DNA of 64,000 nucleotides, taken from contig OW203987.1 of NCBI GenBank assembly GCA_934047225.1, positions 7,777,501 to 7,841,500 of the forward strand. Reading direction: 5' to 3'. This DNA comes from Ypsolopha sequella (Eukaryota > Arthropoda > Insecta > Lepidoptera > Ypsolophidae). Both the position numbers and the translations under genes were made by a program. Numbering within the stretch: position 1 is the first letter of the stretch; each line of letters begins with the position of its first letter. Below, piece by piece: positions 46,012 through 57,424 of the stretch. The notes beneath the pieces are model-generated. The model worked only from the letters and a program-made list of their open reading frames with translations. It searched no databases and was not told where the DNA came from.

Positions 46012-46170
46012 TACCACGTAATTCTGATTTGTATCAACTTCAAGCAAATGCATGCGAAACTCAACGCGTGCAAAAGAGATGGCATGTTAGGCGGGCGTCT
46101 TAGCACGCACGTCAAATTTCAATCTCAAGTTGATGTTGATGAAAATCAGAATTACGTGGTAGACCCGCTG
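46012..46170. repeat. Copy of the 9640-9830 repeat
   Basis: Shares GTGCAAAAGAGATGGCATG and CAAGTTGATGTTGATGAAAA with 9720-9822. Confidence 0.65.
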
Positions 46171-46932
46171 GTCGTCTTCAGTCATGGTGACCACTTTCTA
46201 CTCCTATTCCGTAAGGCGCTGGTGCGCCCGAAGATGGCTAATGTAGTCGATCTTCCTACTAAACCCTCCGCCAATTCCCATAGCTTAATTTTTAAAAGAT
46301 TTTATTTTTAATTTTTTTCGGAGAATTTACGTTATTTTAGGACATGGTTTTCATTATTTTGACCATTATTTTTTAAAGAATTGTCCGATGACCTTGTCAC
46401 TTGAGAATTTTAGACATTATACTGATTGTGATGTGTGATTGCTTATAAAAAAAGTGATCTGTCTCTGTCTGTCTACTCACCTGTCATCTTGCTGTCAAAT
46501 TAGTCTGAAGCAAATTATTATAAATTCATCTTGATAGCAAAGGACACATTTCTAAACAGCCATTAATCAAGTGACGTCACACAAGGGCAAATGTAAGTTG
46601 CAGCCTTTTCGTGAAAATATTCATCATCTTGAGGTTTTTTTAACCAAAACTTCGAAAATACGGCTTATTAAACCTAAATCTCGAAATGGTTTTCGAATTA
46701 ACACACCTTAAAATAATTTAATCTATGCCAATTGTAATCTTCTCCGTAACTTCACCCAGGTTAACAGTAACCCTCCACCGCGGGGGGGATTATTGAATAT
46801 TGCAGGCGTAAAAGCGTTTTTATCTGTTATTCTATTTTTAGATTATGGGTGGTCTGAGGGAAGACGAAAGAGCCGCCAGACAAAGAGGACTTTAAGAGGC
46901 CTTTAAATATTACGGACTTAAAGAGGTCTTTG
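46171..46932. other. cac intron, nothing recognised
   Basis: No coding region or long repeat was identified. Confidence 0.4.
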
Positions 46933-47200
46933 TACAATGTGTAACAGAAAGGTGTAACCATATTTGAAGAGCTTATTCAGTCAATGGTATAGAATAACTT
47001 TTACTATGGAGCCAAACTCAAAATCTCAAAAAAAAAATCTGCCCTTCCATACATTTCGGCCGAGCGGCATAGCATACTTCTATGAAACAGTAAAATTTTT
47101 TTTTCGAGATACTGGTTTTGTTCCATAGTAAAAATGTTTCTATTCTATTGACTGAATAAGCTCTTCAAATATGGTTACACCTTTCTGTTACACGTTGTAT
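46933..47200. repeat. Foldback MITE
   Basis: The arms GTAACAGAAAGGTGTAACCA and TGGTTACACCTTTCTGTTAC are inverse over about 55 bp, with a further inner match around CCATAGTAAAA. Confidence 0.85.
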
Positions 47201-47634
47201 ATATATTTATTTTTTATTTAAGGAAAACTAACAGCACAAAGTAACTTAAAAATAAACAGATTGAACAATTTACAGCCAATTAAAAGTTTCCACTAACAGT
47301 GACACATTAAAAAATAAGAAACCCTAATGCAAAAAAAGAAATTTAGGTTCACACATAATAAACAGAAAATAAAAGAATAAAAAGGTTTTAACTGGTTAAA
47401 AGAGAACTTAAAATGAAACTAGATGAACCTCGGCCACCGTTGTCTTCGGATAAACTTGTGTTTATTACCAAAGTTCCTAAAAATAGTAAACTTTAAACTT
47501 TCGCGATTTTCACACAAGATGAATATAAGATTCGGGTCTTAATTCGGGTCTGTGCTTGACGTTTCGACACCTCTGAAGGCTGTCGTGGTCACAAGCGAAC
47601 TGAAATACTAACCGTGTTACTACAAAACGGTGTT

Positions 47635-47765
47635 TATCTTTAGACGGTGCTTAAATCTGTTGTTATCGCCTTTTCTTTCATGTTGTAAAAGAGTGACAGC
47701 AACAGATTTAAACACTATCTAAAGTTCAACATCGTTTTGTAGTTACACCGTAAGCACAGTATAAT
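47635..47765. repeat. Foldback element
   Basis: AAACGGTGTT..TTTAGACGGTG..TTAAATCTGTTG is matched by CAACAGATTTAAACACT..CTAAAG..AACATCGTTTT: an imperfect stem with arms of about 45 bp. Confidence 0.65.
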
Positions 47766-48169
47766 ACTGTGCCGTAAGTGTTTTTTTGTTCAACTTCTAT
47801 GGGTGCAATTTTGAAATATATTATAAATATTTATTTTAGATTACTAAACCAAATGAAAGGTAAAATACTTTACTATCAATAATTAAAAAATGTAGATATG
47901 TATTTGGTTTACTTTTTGATATCAATTTTTTTTCGGAGTCCCTCGAATATATTGAGTAGTGCAGGTCATCTTTTCAAAATATTTTTTTTTTTAGTTTTCT
48001 GATAATTATGTAGAAATAGCTATTTAAATTAATTAACAAAGGTCCAAAGTAACGGCCTAAAATAAGCTATCTACAATTAATATCAATTTATTAACAATAT
48101 TATCATTTTTTAAAAGCGGGTGGATTTTGACCCATTATAGTCTGAGAGGGTTATGTAATTCACAAGCCT

Positions 48170-48827
48170 TTAAGGCGCTACGAAAAAAAAATCGACACTT
48201 TAAGAACGTGCATATCTACTCCAGTAAATAATGTATTATTTTGAAAAAACATTATATTATTTTTGGATTCTTTTTTTAGGGATCTGTTAAAACAGAAACG
48301 CGATTGGAGAAATTCGGCTCGATAGAAATATTTATTGAAGTGAGGTCTTTTTCGGCACCTCCTGGTTTGACAATTTAGAATGACATATGGACTGCAATTA
48401 TATTTTATTAGATGGGTTTTAACGATATCTAGGACCTGCCTCCTTATTCTGTATCTTTGTTTGCCAACTGGACTGGGTGCCTATCATCAAAAACAAAGAT
48501 AAAAACAGAACTCCCAAAATTGCCTTTGGTAAGTATTGAACTATTTACGAACTGTGACGTCACTTCAAGTGCGAACATATCCTTACACAATCGGAATTCG
48601 ATAATATGTCTATGTTTTTGATGATAAGCACCCAGTCGAGTTGGCAACTAAAGATACATAATAGACCCTCTGGTTAAACGAAATTTTGATAGCAACTTTA
48701 ATACATTTTATACAATAAAAACCGACTTTTTGCTACTTTTCCACGAATCCATCCGTTCCTCTCGCACTGAGGGCCTTTTTCGCATATAGAGTAGCAGGGA
48801 CGCTAAAACTTTTGCATATCGCCTTAA
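48170..48827 (-). mobile_element. MITE with TTAA target duplication (copy 3 of 4), carrying a nested MITE
   Basis: TTAA-GGCGCTA at the left and TATCGCC-TTAA at the right. Its sequence matches copy 1 in reverse. A second foldback element at about 48440-48668 is inserted in it, with ends TTTGTTTGCCAACTGGACTG and its inverse. The MITE ends 22 bp from the donor-side edge of the cac exon at 48849. Confidence 0.85.
48440..48668. mobile_element. Nested foldback MITE inside copy 3
   Basis: CTGGACTGGGTGC.TATCATC near 48470 is inverted near 48620-48650 (GATGATAAGCACCCAGTC). Confidence 0.75.
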
Positions 48828-48848
48828 GGGTGTTAAGAGTAGTCTTAC

Positions 48849-48958
48849 CTCTCTCTAGATCTATAATCTCGGTGAATCAGTCTTTCAACTTCTCGGCCAT
48901 ACTCGTACTCGTCATGTAAAGGCTCCACTGGTTCTCTTACCGTATGCCTTAACGACAA
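48849..48958 (-). CDS. cac: cac, penultimate coding exon
   Basis: Acceptor ATTTCAG, donor AG|GTAAGA; 36 codons plus two bases, phase 0 in and 2 out, fitting both neighbours exactly. The peptide HTVREPVEPLHDEYEYGREV and the following charged stretch resemble the charged region near the end of insect Cac. Confidence 0.85.
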
Positions 48959-49051
48959 CTGAAATATAAAATAATTTTGAATCAACATAAGGCATTAAGG
49001 CGCTATATGCTGCGAAGGTGCTGCCATTTTACAAAAAAAACATTATTTACT

Positions 49052-49260
49052 TACTAGAGTAACTATTGAAAATCAGCTCAAGTAAATGCGTAGATATAGC
49101 AGTGAACTATTTTTAAATAGCATAGTTTTGTAGACAACGTCGTTGATGAGCTAAAATTTTAAGTTGTGCTAAAAGCAGCAGTTTTTATTAAAAATTAAAA
49201 TGTTAGCTCATCAAAGACGTTTTCTATGAAAACTATGCTATTTAAAAGTAATTTTCAATG
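49052..49260. repeat. Foldback element in cac intron
   Basis: TATTGAAAAT..TTTTTAAATAGCATAGTTTT..GATGAGCTAA is matched in reverse by TTAGCTCATC..AAAACTATGCTATTTAAAA..ATTTTCAATG. Confidence 0.75.
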
Positions 49261-49274
49261 CATGTGCTCGTAAA

Positions 49275-49623
49275 GGCCCACTTTTTATGCATCAAAACCG
49301 AACAGAAAGTCGATTATTTTGCCCTAGGGCTTTTATTATTTTTATTTTTTTATTTGTTTGCAATGGTTGGCTAACCTGCAGCCTTTCCTGTCTACCATAG
49401 ATGTACTTTTTTCCACTGTTTAACGGGTCGGGATACAATTTTACTTTTGAGCCAATCATAATTGAAAGTTCACAAGATTATATTTGTTTTCATTTCCTCA
49501 CACTATGCATTGAAAAACGTAGTATGATACACGGGCGTAAAAGCAATAAATTACTCGGTTACGTTTAAAACACTCCTCGTAATTTATTCCTTTTCGCCCT
49601 AGTAGCATAAACTACTATTATTG
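49275..49623 (-). mobile_element. Dispersed repeat, inverted relative of 7926-8285
   Basis: Reverse-complement similarity over about 350 bp, including GCATCAAAACCGAACAGAAA and GAGCCAATCATAATTGAAAG. Confidence 0.75.
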
Positions 49624-49720
49624 CTGTATCTAAGCATTTACTTGATCATATGTTCAATTACTATTCTAGTAAGTAAATAAAGTTTTTTTTTTCTAAAGTA
49701 GCAGCACTTTCGCAATGTAT

Positions 49721-49983
49721 AAGGTCTTTCAATTTAAATGGAAAGTAATTTAGGAGGTGATTCAGTATCGTTAATACATCACATTCCTTTGCAAAGCACT
49801 TTTTTTTGCGCGGATTTATTTTTTCACTTCTCAGTACAAAGTGGTCCGATCAGCTGACTCAGTTTGTATGGACAAGTGAAGAAAAAGTTCGCGCAAAAAA
49901 AAGTACTTTTCAGTGGAATATGATGTATTAACGATACTGAATCACCTCCTAAATTACTTTCCATTTAAATTGAAACACCTTAT
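49721..49983. repeat. Foldback MITE
   Basis: The arms, about 110 bp long, include AGGAGGTGATTCAGTATCG and CGATACTGAATCACCTCCT. Confidence 0.9.
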
Positions 49984-50199
49984 ATAGAACCTTAACACAA
50001 CATTTATTTACAATGAGCCCTGAAACTGTAAACACCAATAACGTAGATAGACAGTCTCCAAGACAGTTCGATAATAACAGCGACAAATTAAAAAAACCGG
50101 CCAAGTTTGAGTCGGGTACATCTGTACTAGTGGTTTCAATGGTCGCGTTCGTTCTACAGCCTTGCAGCGGTTGCATTGCTTTTTGGACTAGGAGCGTAC

Positions 50200-50510
50200 A
50201 GTCGGTAACCCTTTGTATCGAGTAACAAAATGGGAATAATTTGTAGTTTAGTAGAAAAAAAACTACATCAAAATTAATTGGATTGGCTTAGCGCAACCTG
50301 GAGCCTTTTGTTTTTGCTGACTGTACAAAATGTTTAAGGTTGCGCCCAGCCAACCCTGTTTATTTTGATGTAATTTTTGTTTCTTCATAACAACGAATTG
50401 GTCACATCTTGCTGAAAACGATGCTGAATCGATTTTTTCAAATAAATCGATCCTTGATAAAATCAGGCTGACTCACGTTAGTACCAATATAGGACGTGCA
50501 AACCTTATTT
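50200..50510. mobile_element. Palindromic dispersed repeat, relative of 22590-22905
   Basis: Shares CTTGCTGAAAACGATGCTGA and GACTCACGTTAGTACCA with 22590-22905. A partial extra unit lies at 50590-50680. Confidence 0.7.
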
Positions 50511-50775
50511 TCCTAAGCACCTTTTGTTTTTTTGTTACATAGACGTGATTTTTTTTATTGGTTTTTTTTTTTTTGCAAAATGCTCCATGGCTCCAGGTTG
50601 CGCTCAGCCAACCCTGTTTATTTTGAATTAGTTTCCTATTCTACAAATTTCCGAGTTGCTCACATCTTGTTACTCGATAAATAGGGTTACCCATGGTACG
50701 CCCGTAGTCTATTTCATTTTGACTTAAATGTCAAAATAGGCGGTCATAAAATCATAACACATCGGGCAGTTCTTT

Positions 50776-51200
50776 TTAAGGCGATACCAAAAAAAAATGG
50801 GGATTTTTCGAATCCATTTACTCCACTATAACGTCATCTACGTATTTCATTTTTGGGTAAATGTTTATTGAGTATTTAATCAAGATTCTCACTGAAGAAA
50901 AACGTGATTGGATGAAATTTTCTCAATAGAATTTAATTCCGAAAAGACCTCTAAATTGTTTTATTTTTCCTGTAATTCTGAAATCCCAACTAATTTGATT
51001 GTGAAATTGCATTCAAAATGTGAATATTATGTATTTGTAAAGTCTCCTTGAAAATCTTTTTGACAAAATAGCTTAGTAAATTTTATATTAATAAAAAACC
51101 GACGTTTTGCTACTTTTCCACGAATCCGTCCCACTCGCACTGAGGGTTTTTTTTGCATGTGGAGTAACAGGGACGCTAAAACTTTTAGGTATCGCCTTAA
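50776..51200 (-). mobile_element. MITE with TTAA target duplication (copy 4 of 4)
   Basis: TTAA-GGCGATA at the left and TATCGCC-TTAA at the right, 425 bp. Its right end lies 55 bp from the cac exon border at 51255, on the donor side. Confidence 0.85.
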
Positions 51201-51254
51201 TGCTAAACGCAGTACTTGCGTTGAACACGACAAATTTTGAGAGATCTGACTTAC

Positions 51255-51439
51255 GTGTGAGGGGCTATGTGCAAGTTTGGTCTGCGGGTACGGGCCATGC
51301 TTGACCTGCAGCGTGGACGGCTTCGTAGGCGTCGGCGGCAGCTGCCGGCCTCGGCCTCGGCGTGCGCCATCTCGCTCCCACGAGCGGTCGCGCCAATCTT
51401 GCCATTCGCGCTCCCGCTCCCGGTCGCCCCGATCACCAC
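51255..51439 (-). CDS. cac: cac exon with RIM-BP binding motif
   Basis: It enters in phase 1 (G|GT) after GGCTCTGGTAG and leaves in phase 0 at CAC|GTAAGT: two bases plus 61 codons. An Arg/Glu/Asp-rich stretch (GDREREREWQDWRDRSW) leads to GRGRQLPPTPTKPSTLQVK, which matches the insect Cac motif bound by the SH3 domains of RIM-binding protein. Confidence 0.9.
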
Positions 51440-52411
51440 CTACCAGAGCCCACACTGCCCACTGAATATTTTGGACGTTCTCTGTCCCATTACGGGGCTC
51501 CACAATGCTAAACATCAGTTTTGTGTTAGATTCAGTTCTGTCAATGTAGATGGCAAATATAAAAAAAAATAAGGCGTGTTTTTTGACTCAAGACAATTGT
51601 TAATTACACTATATATATATTTACATACTTTTAATGTATGTAAAACTATACATTGTATAATTTTTAAAAAAGCATGAATTTCAAGAAACAAGCGATTCAG
51701 TTTCCATATTTTAAAACCGGCACGCAGATGTTAACTAGAAAAAAACATATTTTTTACATAAAGAAATTATAGTTATTGCCTAATGGAGCCGCGATTTTGA
51801 AATAACTTGAGTTTTGCGTGCACGGCATCAGATTAGAGCAAGATAGACAGTTAAAAAACAAAAGCGTTGGAGCAGGACTGAATTTTAGCATTGTGCAGCC
51901 CCGTATGGTAAAATCAAGAAACATAACAGGGGTAATAAATAACATTCTGTTGCAGAACAGATGTGCAAACAATTTTCTTATAATGCATCAGTCATCTGAT
52001 TCTGGTCCGTTCATTCTTCTCCTTTTACAAAAGCAATTTTGTATGACTCGTCCTCGAAAGATTATTAATTGGAAGTAGCAAAGGGTCTAATAGAACTCTC
52101 TAATGAGAATTGCCGTTTCCAATAAAGTAAATTGATTCAGACCCTTTGCTTTACATTCGAATTTTGAATTTCCTTTTCAAATATGTCTTTGTAAAATTAG
52201 TTTTCATTTATTTTTGTTTCTATGCCGCCAAAGATCCTCATTTGGTAATAATCTTATCGGAAATCTTAATGTTACCTACTTATAGGTAATTAAACATTTC
52301 GTTCCTTTGTGGACTATCAGCAATCTCTGTTTCAGGATTAGGTACTGTGCACGATTTGTTGGTCGGTTGTGGTGTGTGTGTTTGTGTGTGCGAGTGGCGA
52401 GTGGATCTCAC
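51440..52411. other. cac intron, small foldback only
   Basis: AT-rich. AGCAAAGGGTCT near 52078 and its inverse near 52139 form a small foldback (52075-52155). A weakly coding-like stretch at 51818-52078 is not recognised. Confidence 0.4.
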
Positions 52412-52492
52412 CGAAGGTGTGGTGTGGCGAGCTGGGCGACCGCGGGGGCAGGTACAGGCAGGTTGTCGGATACGCCGCCCTCCACTCCTTCC
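52412..52492 (-). CDS. cac: cac, candidate 81-nt exon
   Basis: A GC-rich island with a NAGNAG-type acceptor (GACAGCAG) and a donor TTCG|GTGAGA. The 27 codons keep phase 1 at both ends, as the neighbouring exons require. The peptide includes AAYPTTCLY and PPRSPSSPHHTF, resembling the YPTxGTTSL..RSPSP region of insect Cac. The acceptor lacks a strong pyrimidine tract, so the 5' border is uncertain; using the upstream AG adds one codon. Confidence 0.5.
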
Positions 52493-53763
52493 CTGCTGTC
52501 AGGAATACCTTCATGTACCTTCCACCACTCGACTAAGGCCCTACGCCCGTCTACTGATTCAGATTCTTTACTCTCAAAGGTGACTCTAAAAGTTTTGGGT
52601 GTCTGTTTAAAGTGGCTATAAAATGTAAAGTTGCTTTTATGGAAATGAAAGAAATCATGAAGTTCGGGTTAACATTAACTTTTCAAGATTTATAGTTGAA
52701 ATATGCAAACTATTTATGTTTGTAGCTCGCAGAGCCCAGGTTTACAATATATCTGTAGTAGCATTAGCTAAGTATAGCGTAGCTGCATGAAGTACAATAT
52801 ATTAAGCGTTTTGCATGCTGCATGATAGTATTTACAGTTCACTTGCATGCTCTGAGGAATCTCGGTTTCGTCGAGCCTATGAATGAAGCGAATGAGTGCA
52901 AACAAGAGGGACAATCTCGATTCAGCGTCGATAGTTAGCATGCAGCAGGCAAAATAATTTAAAATAATTTCATTAAACTCATGTTTATCTTTTACGTGGC
53001 CAGTCTTGACAGTTACAATTTTCTAAGAAGATATTATAGTAATGAGTTTTGATCTTCTATTAGATCTATTAGTGTTATGTTGATATACTGTGGCCTAGTG
53101 ATGAAGAATTACAATTAAAAGTTTAGTTGATAGCATAGAAATGAGCATTTACTTACACATTATCTAATTATGCTACTGGTAAAAATGTTACAGAAGTAGC
53201 ATTGTGAAAATGTTGAAACATGGACTAATTACACATTATTTAACTAAATTTGAATTATGACTTATAAGTCAGCAGCACAACTGCTTCGCTCAGTCTATAA
53301 CTTATAACTACATCTACGAAAACATGAAACTCTAAACTACATTAGCTAGACTTCCCATCTTCTCACAAAAAGTTCAGAGTACGTTCATGAGAAGAAAAAT
53401 GTTTGCAAAACTGTTTCTTTTAGTCGATTAAAAAGTTGAAGCTTAGTTAAATAAAGTAGGTAAGTTATGTTGATAATAATGTAAAATGAAAGAGAATGTC
53501 TACAGAAACAAAAATGTAATAAGCTAGATTTAAATGTGATTCGGCTTTCAAGATACGGTGGTATAGTACAAATCTTTCTGAAAGCTGCTTATACCAAGAC
53601 TTTACATACAATAGCAGATCAGACCTCAGTTTTGCGTATAAGCAGATTTCGATTAAAACTGACAAGGCCCATTTTATGGTAGGTTGAAAATTGATGGTAT
53701 TGATGGTAGATTGAAAATTCTGGCTGTATCTAGTTTGAATTGGATATGTAATGGATCCTTTAC
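52493..53763. other. cac intron, nothing recognised
   Basis: AT-rich; no exon or long repeat was identified. Confidence 0.4.
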
Positions 53764-53918
53764 CATGCGGATGGTAATGATGTGGTGCGCGATGCGACCT
53801 TTGATGTCTACCGTGTTCATGCTTGACTATCTCGACGACGTTGCTGACAGTATCGGAGAAGCCGATGTCGTGATGATAGCCACCGTAGTGGCCTCGTCTT
53901 CTTGGACTTGGCGTTCGT
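53764..53918 (-). CDS. cac: cac exon with GFSDTVSNVVE motif
   Basis: Acceptor AAATTTCAG, donor CATG|GTAAAG. It enters in phase 2 and leaves in phase 1, with 51 codons. The peptide RTPSPRRRGHYGG..HDIGFSDTVSNVVEIVKHEH is recognisable as the conserved C-terminal block of insect Cac. The required phase is supplied directly by the exon at 54199-54356. Confidence 0.9.
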
Positions 53919-54073
53919 CTGAAATTTTACATATAACTTTGTTTATATGTGTGAAACTGAAATTGTATTTCCATGCTTTGTCATGTATTCTCATGCAATA
54001 CTTATATTTGGTTAGTATATAGGTTGCGCGTTAGTAGAATTAAATCATCGGTTTAGACATCTAAAGGACATAC

Positions 54074-54120
54074 CATTTGAAATAACTATAACTTTCAGAT
54101 CTATTTCTTCGTCGATGACA
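54074..54120 (-). CDS. cac: cac, doubtful 47-nt exon
   Basis: Good-looking borders (TTTATTTGTAG .. AATG|GTATGT), but at 47 nt it would shift the frame between its neighbours and lead to a stop in the next exon. It is either an alternative exon giving a shorter C-terminus or a chance match. Confidence 0.2.
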
Positions 54121-54198
54121 CTACAAATAAAATAAAAATAATGAAAAAAAAAAGAAAAAAATATATCAGGAGAAGTTTCTAAATCTAATGTTGCTTAC

Positions 54199-54356
54199 CT
54201 TAAACTAGAAGATCTTCCATGACCACCGTGGCTGCCATGGCCACCGTGGCCACCATGGCCACCATGGCCATTCTGGTAAACATGAGGCTGTAATCTCCCA
54301 TCATCCAAGGATTCCATGGAGGCGTGTTGTGACCCCACGTCTTGTAGCTCCAATAC
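54199..54356 (-). CDS. cac: cac exon with His-Gly-Gly repeat
   Basis: Acceptor GCCTTATAG, donor TTAAG|GTAAGC; phase 0 in, phase 2 out, 52 codons plus two bases. It begins VLELQDVGSQHASMESLDD and then has an imperfect HGG tandem repeat ending GRSSSL. Base changes between repeat units fall at third codon positions in this frame, which supports it over the alternatives. Its phase-0 entry fits the exon at 60048 directly but not the exon at 57425. Confidence 0.8.
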
Positions 54357-56109
54357 CTATAAGGCATTCAGTTATAGAAACCACTACAGTAATCTATTAA
54401 TTTTGTTTTTGATAAATGCCGCCAAAAAAATTGATAAAAACTTACTGTCCCATATTTACAAAATTCTGTATTGGTGAAACTTCAAATTCATGCAATTAAT
54501 AGTAAGTGTAATTCTGCAAGACATGCCCAAATAACAGAATCGTGCTTGTGCATTATTCTAATACTTACCTTCGTAAAAGCATTGTGCTTGATATAGTCAC
54601 ATGCTATTAGGTTTACATGCATTGTTAGGTACTTTATAACATAATTATGCATCGTGTAATGTCGTTCTGTATATGACTGTAATGTATGTTCATGTATACG
54701 TGGTGATACAAAACTAAATTCTATAGTAGCTAGGAACTGACGTTCACTATCCCTAATATAATAAAGAAGACTATTCTATCGAGACATCGGATGCAACGAA
54801 AACCAGTCCTTAATACTTTAATAAAACTTTACCTAATAATAACAACCATCTGTAAACTTCAAATTATTAATAATTTAAGTAATAAAACATATTTAAGTTA
54901 CTTTTATCATCTTCCAGATAAACTAATTAAGGCTTAAGCCCCTAATAATGTTATCACATTCAAACATTAACATACAATTTTCTATTCAGAAAAATCTATT
55001 TATCGGACACGACATCGAAAAAATTCTGACACGTTTTCTATTGTAATTTCTACCTGAGGACACGTTATATATCATACATCGATTGTTTCTAGGCTTCAAA
55101 CAGTAATGACAACATCAATAATCTAGGTATGACATGGTTCATAAAGGGTACACCTAATTAGCAGGTCAAACACGAACACGAACATATTTGCGAATTTAAT
55201 TTATTCTTAGCATCCTACAAAAATGTATTAGCGCCAATATTGTGAAATGATTCAAACCAATGATCTAAACTTAATTTTTGCTTTATTCTATACCCGAGAC
55301 GGGATCTTATCGAGCGTATGACGTTTAAATCAGCCACAATTTCTGACCCAAGAACTCTATCAAAATTGACTATATCGCTTGTTGCTATGCCTTTACTACG
55401 AACTCAATTAAAAATGTCTGCAGGATCATCTGAATTCTAGTATTCATTTTTATGGCTTGTCAAATTAGTCTAATTAATTGCTTGTTAATAAGAGCTACCC
55501 ATTTAAACTTCATAGAACCGATAAGATCACGGCTCACCTATAATGAGCTTGGTGGGAACATTGACCACACTTGACAATTTAGCTATCATGAGCAAATCAA
55601 CCATAACCTTCCCTGTGACATTTTATTCACCTTTTTATTGTTCCTGTAACAAAAGAAAATAATGTTATTGCACATTTCCATTTATTTGTTATAAAACTTT
55701 GCATTGACTACTACATTTTCCCGCTATTTCATCCGAATGGACCTCCGGCCAAAGATTTCAAAAGTTTAGATGAGCCCTGGCACCTAAAATCTATTACATT
55801 GTTTTTGAATGTGTGCGTTAACATAATATGAGTGCGCAATCTGTCTATCTACGGTCAGCAAACTGATCAGACTACTAAAGTCATAAAAATTTAAAACTTT
55901 AAGTGCACTTAAGGCGTCCAACTATCACTGTGTTCAGATGAGCACTGATTCCAAATGTGTGAGCGTCACCCATTTAAAGGTGGAAACATTTTGGTGTTGT
56001 CTTACTAAAGCAAGGGCCTATCTTTACTTTTGAAATCTTTGCCTTCGGCCATCTAATTGTTCATGTCTATATATCGGCTCGCGGAGAGCAAAACAAGAAA
56101 TTATTCACT
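54357..56109. other. cac intron, nothing recognised
   Basis: AT-rich, with no exon-like island or long inverted repeat. Confidence 0.4.
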
Positions 56110-56372
56110 TCCCTCTTCTTTGTCCCAATCGCAGAACTCGGCATAGGTACTCGTAGAAAACTATTTAGTGAACCCCTTTGTCGCACTAATTATGCAAAAA
56201 ATTCATTCATACTTAGAACCTTGGGCAAATATAACGACATATACGGTGAAGAAGCTGATATTTTCAGCTTATTAAAAGCTGGTAGAAAATACTAAATAGT
56301 ATTAAGCTCGCCTGTGTACAAACATTTAACTTGTGCAATAAAGAATTTTATTATTATTATTATATTTTCTAT
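56110..56372 (+). mobile_element. Jockey/R1-like LINE, 3' end
   Basis: An open stretch of 61 codons to TAA 56293-56295 reads VPIA..., then RTNYAKNSFILRTLGKYND, resembling the C-terminal end of non-LTR reverse transcriptases. GTGCAATAAAGAATTTTATT and a TTA repeat form the tail. It is 5'-truncated and antisense to cac in its intron. Confidence 0.6.
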
Positions 56373-56769
56373 CTCTCACTTTCCAGCTATAAAAAGCTTT
56401 TAAATTTGGTAAGCCAAGCTTACAAATAAAATATTATTTTTATTATTAACATTGAATTTTTAGGCTTTTTGGAATATTGTATTATCTATGTAAGTCAACA
56501 TGTGATATGTATTTCACTATCAGTGGTAACTTTATTGGTATCAATTTTTTTCTAGTTTTCAAGTTTCGTATTTGTTTTAAAACTGTTTGTTTCCCTAAGA
56601 ATAAATAAATAAAACCCTTCGCTGGTACGTCACCATCTGTGACGTATTGAAACAGCATTAAAGTGTGTTTATCGCCTGAAAACAACTGGAAATGCTCACT
56701 CAGTACGTCCCCGCCTAAGGGAACGTATTAAATAAGCCTTTCTATATACGCAACCCGATTGCAAATCAT

Positions 56770-57310
56770 CATCATCATATATATGGCGAAGTTGGATTGT
56801 AGAATCACCTGTTTTACAAGAGCGCTAGTTGTTGAACAAAATAGTTCTGTTATCTAAAACAGCTAAATTAGGTTCAGCTGGGTGGGTTGTCATTGCGTTA
56901 CGTTTAGACGTAATGTAAAAAGTCTTTCAATTAAAGTCAATAATAGATGCGATGACGTGTTAGGTTTACATGTAAGATAAAATATGGAACCGAGCGAAGC
57001 GGAACGGAGCGAGGCGACTCCTGTACTTTTTAAAATTTTTACAAATCAACGTTTGATTTGATGCTCTATTACAAAACCGCTAAACGGTTTTACAAAACCG
57101 TTAAACGTTGACCCGCTGCATTGTATATAATGCAAAACGTTTTTACAATACTGCGTGTTGTTTTCTAAAACAGCTGAATGTTGTTTCGCTGTTTTACATA
57201 GCAGAGCCTTTTTGTAAAACAACTAGTAGTTTTAAAACAGCGTATATACTTAAAGAAGTCCTGACTCCAGACTCACTCACTGACTGACTCATCAACGCTG
57301 CGGGGTGTGT
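56770..57310. mobile_element. Dispersed repeat with multiple CTGTTTTA motifs
   Basis: Repeated and inverted motifs such as CTGTTTTACA, AAAACAGCT and AAAACCGTTAAACG are spread over 540 bp, ending ACTCACTGACTGACTCATCA. It is non-coding and probably a dispersed element in the cac intron. Confidence 0.5.
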
Positions 57311-57424
57311 ATCTTGTATCATAATACAAATATTGCTCATTTAATGGTAATTGGATGGATAATTAACATTTGATATTTCTACCTCGGGTACAAAGTAAAT
57401 ATGACAAAGATGTATGTAACTTAC

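Noticed and set aside
51107..51572. Arg/Ser-rich plus-strand frames and a 162-residue minus frame starting upstream
   Set aside because: The splice borders at 51255 and 51439 and the RQLPPTPTKP motif define the cac exon; the longer frames run into the intron and the MITE.
51818..52078. 86-residue plus-strand and 72-residue minus-strand frames
   Set aside because: No recognisable motif or splice context; too little evidence for a gene.
53684..54022. 112-residue plus-strand frame
   Set aside because: It lies opposite the cac exon 53764-53918 and has no family resemblance.
54074..54120. 47-nt cac exon as a constitutive exon
   Set aside because: It breaks the frame between its neighbours, which join correctly without it; kept only as a low-confidence alternative exon.
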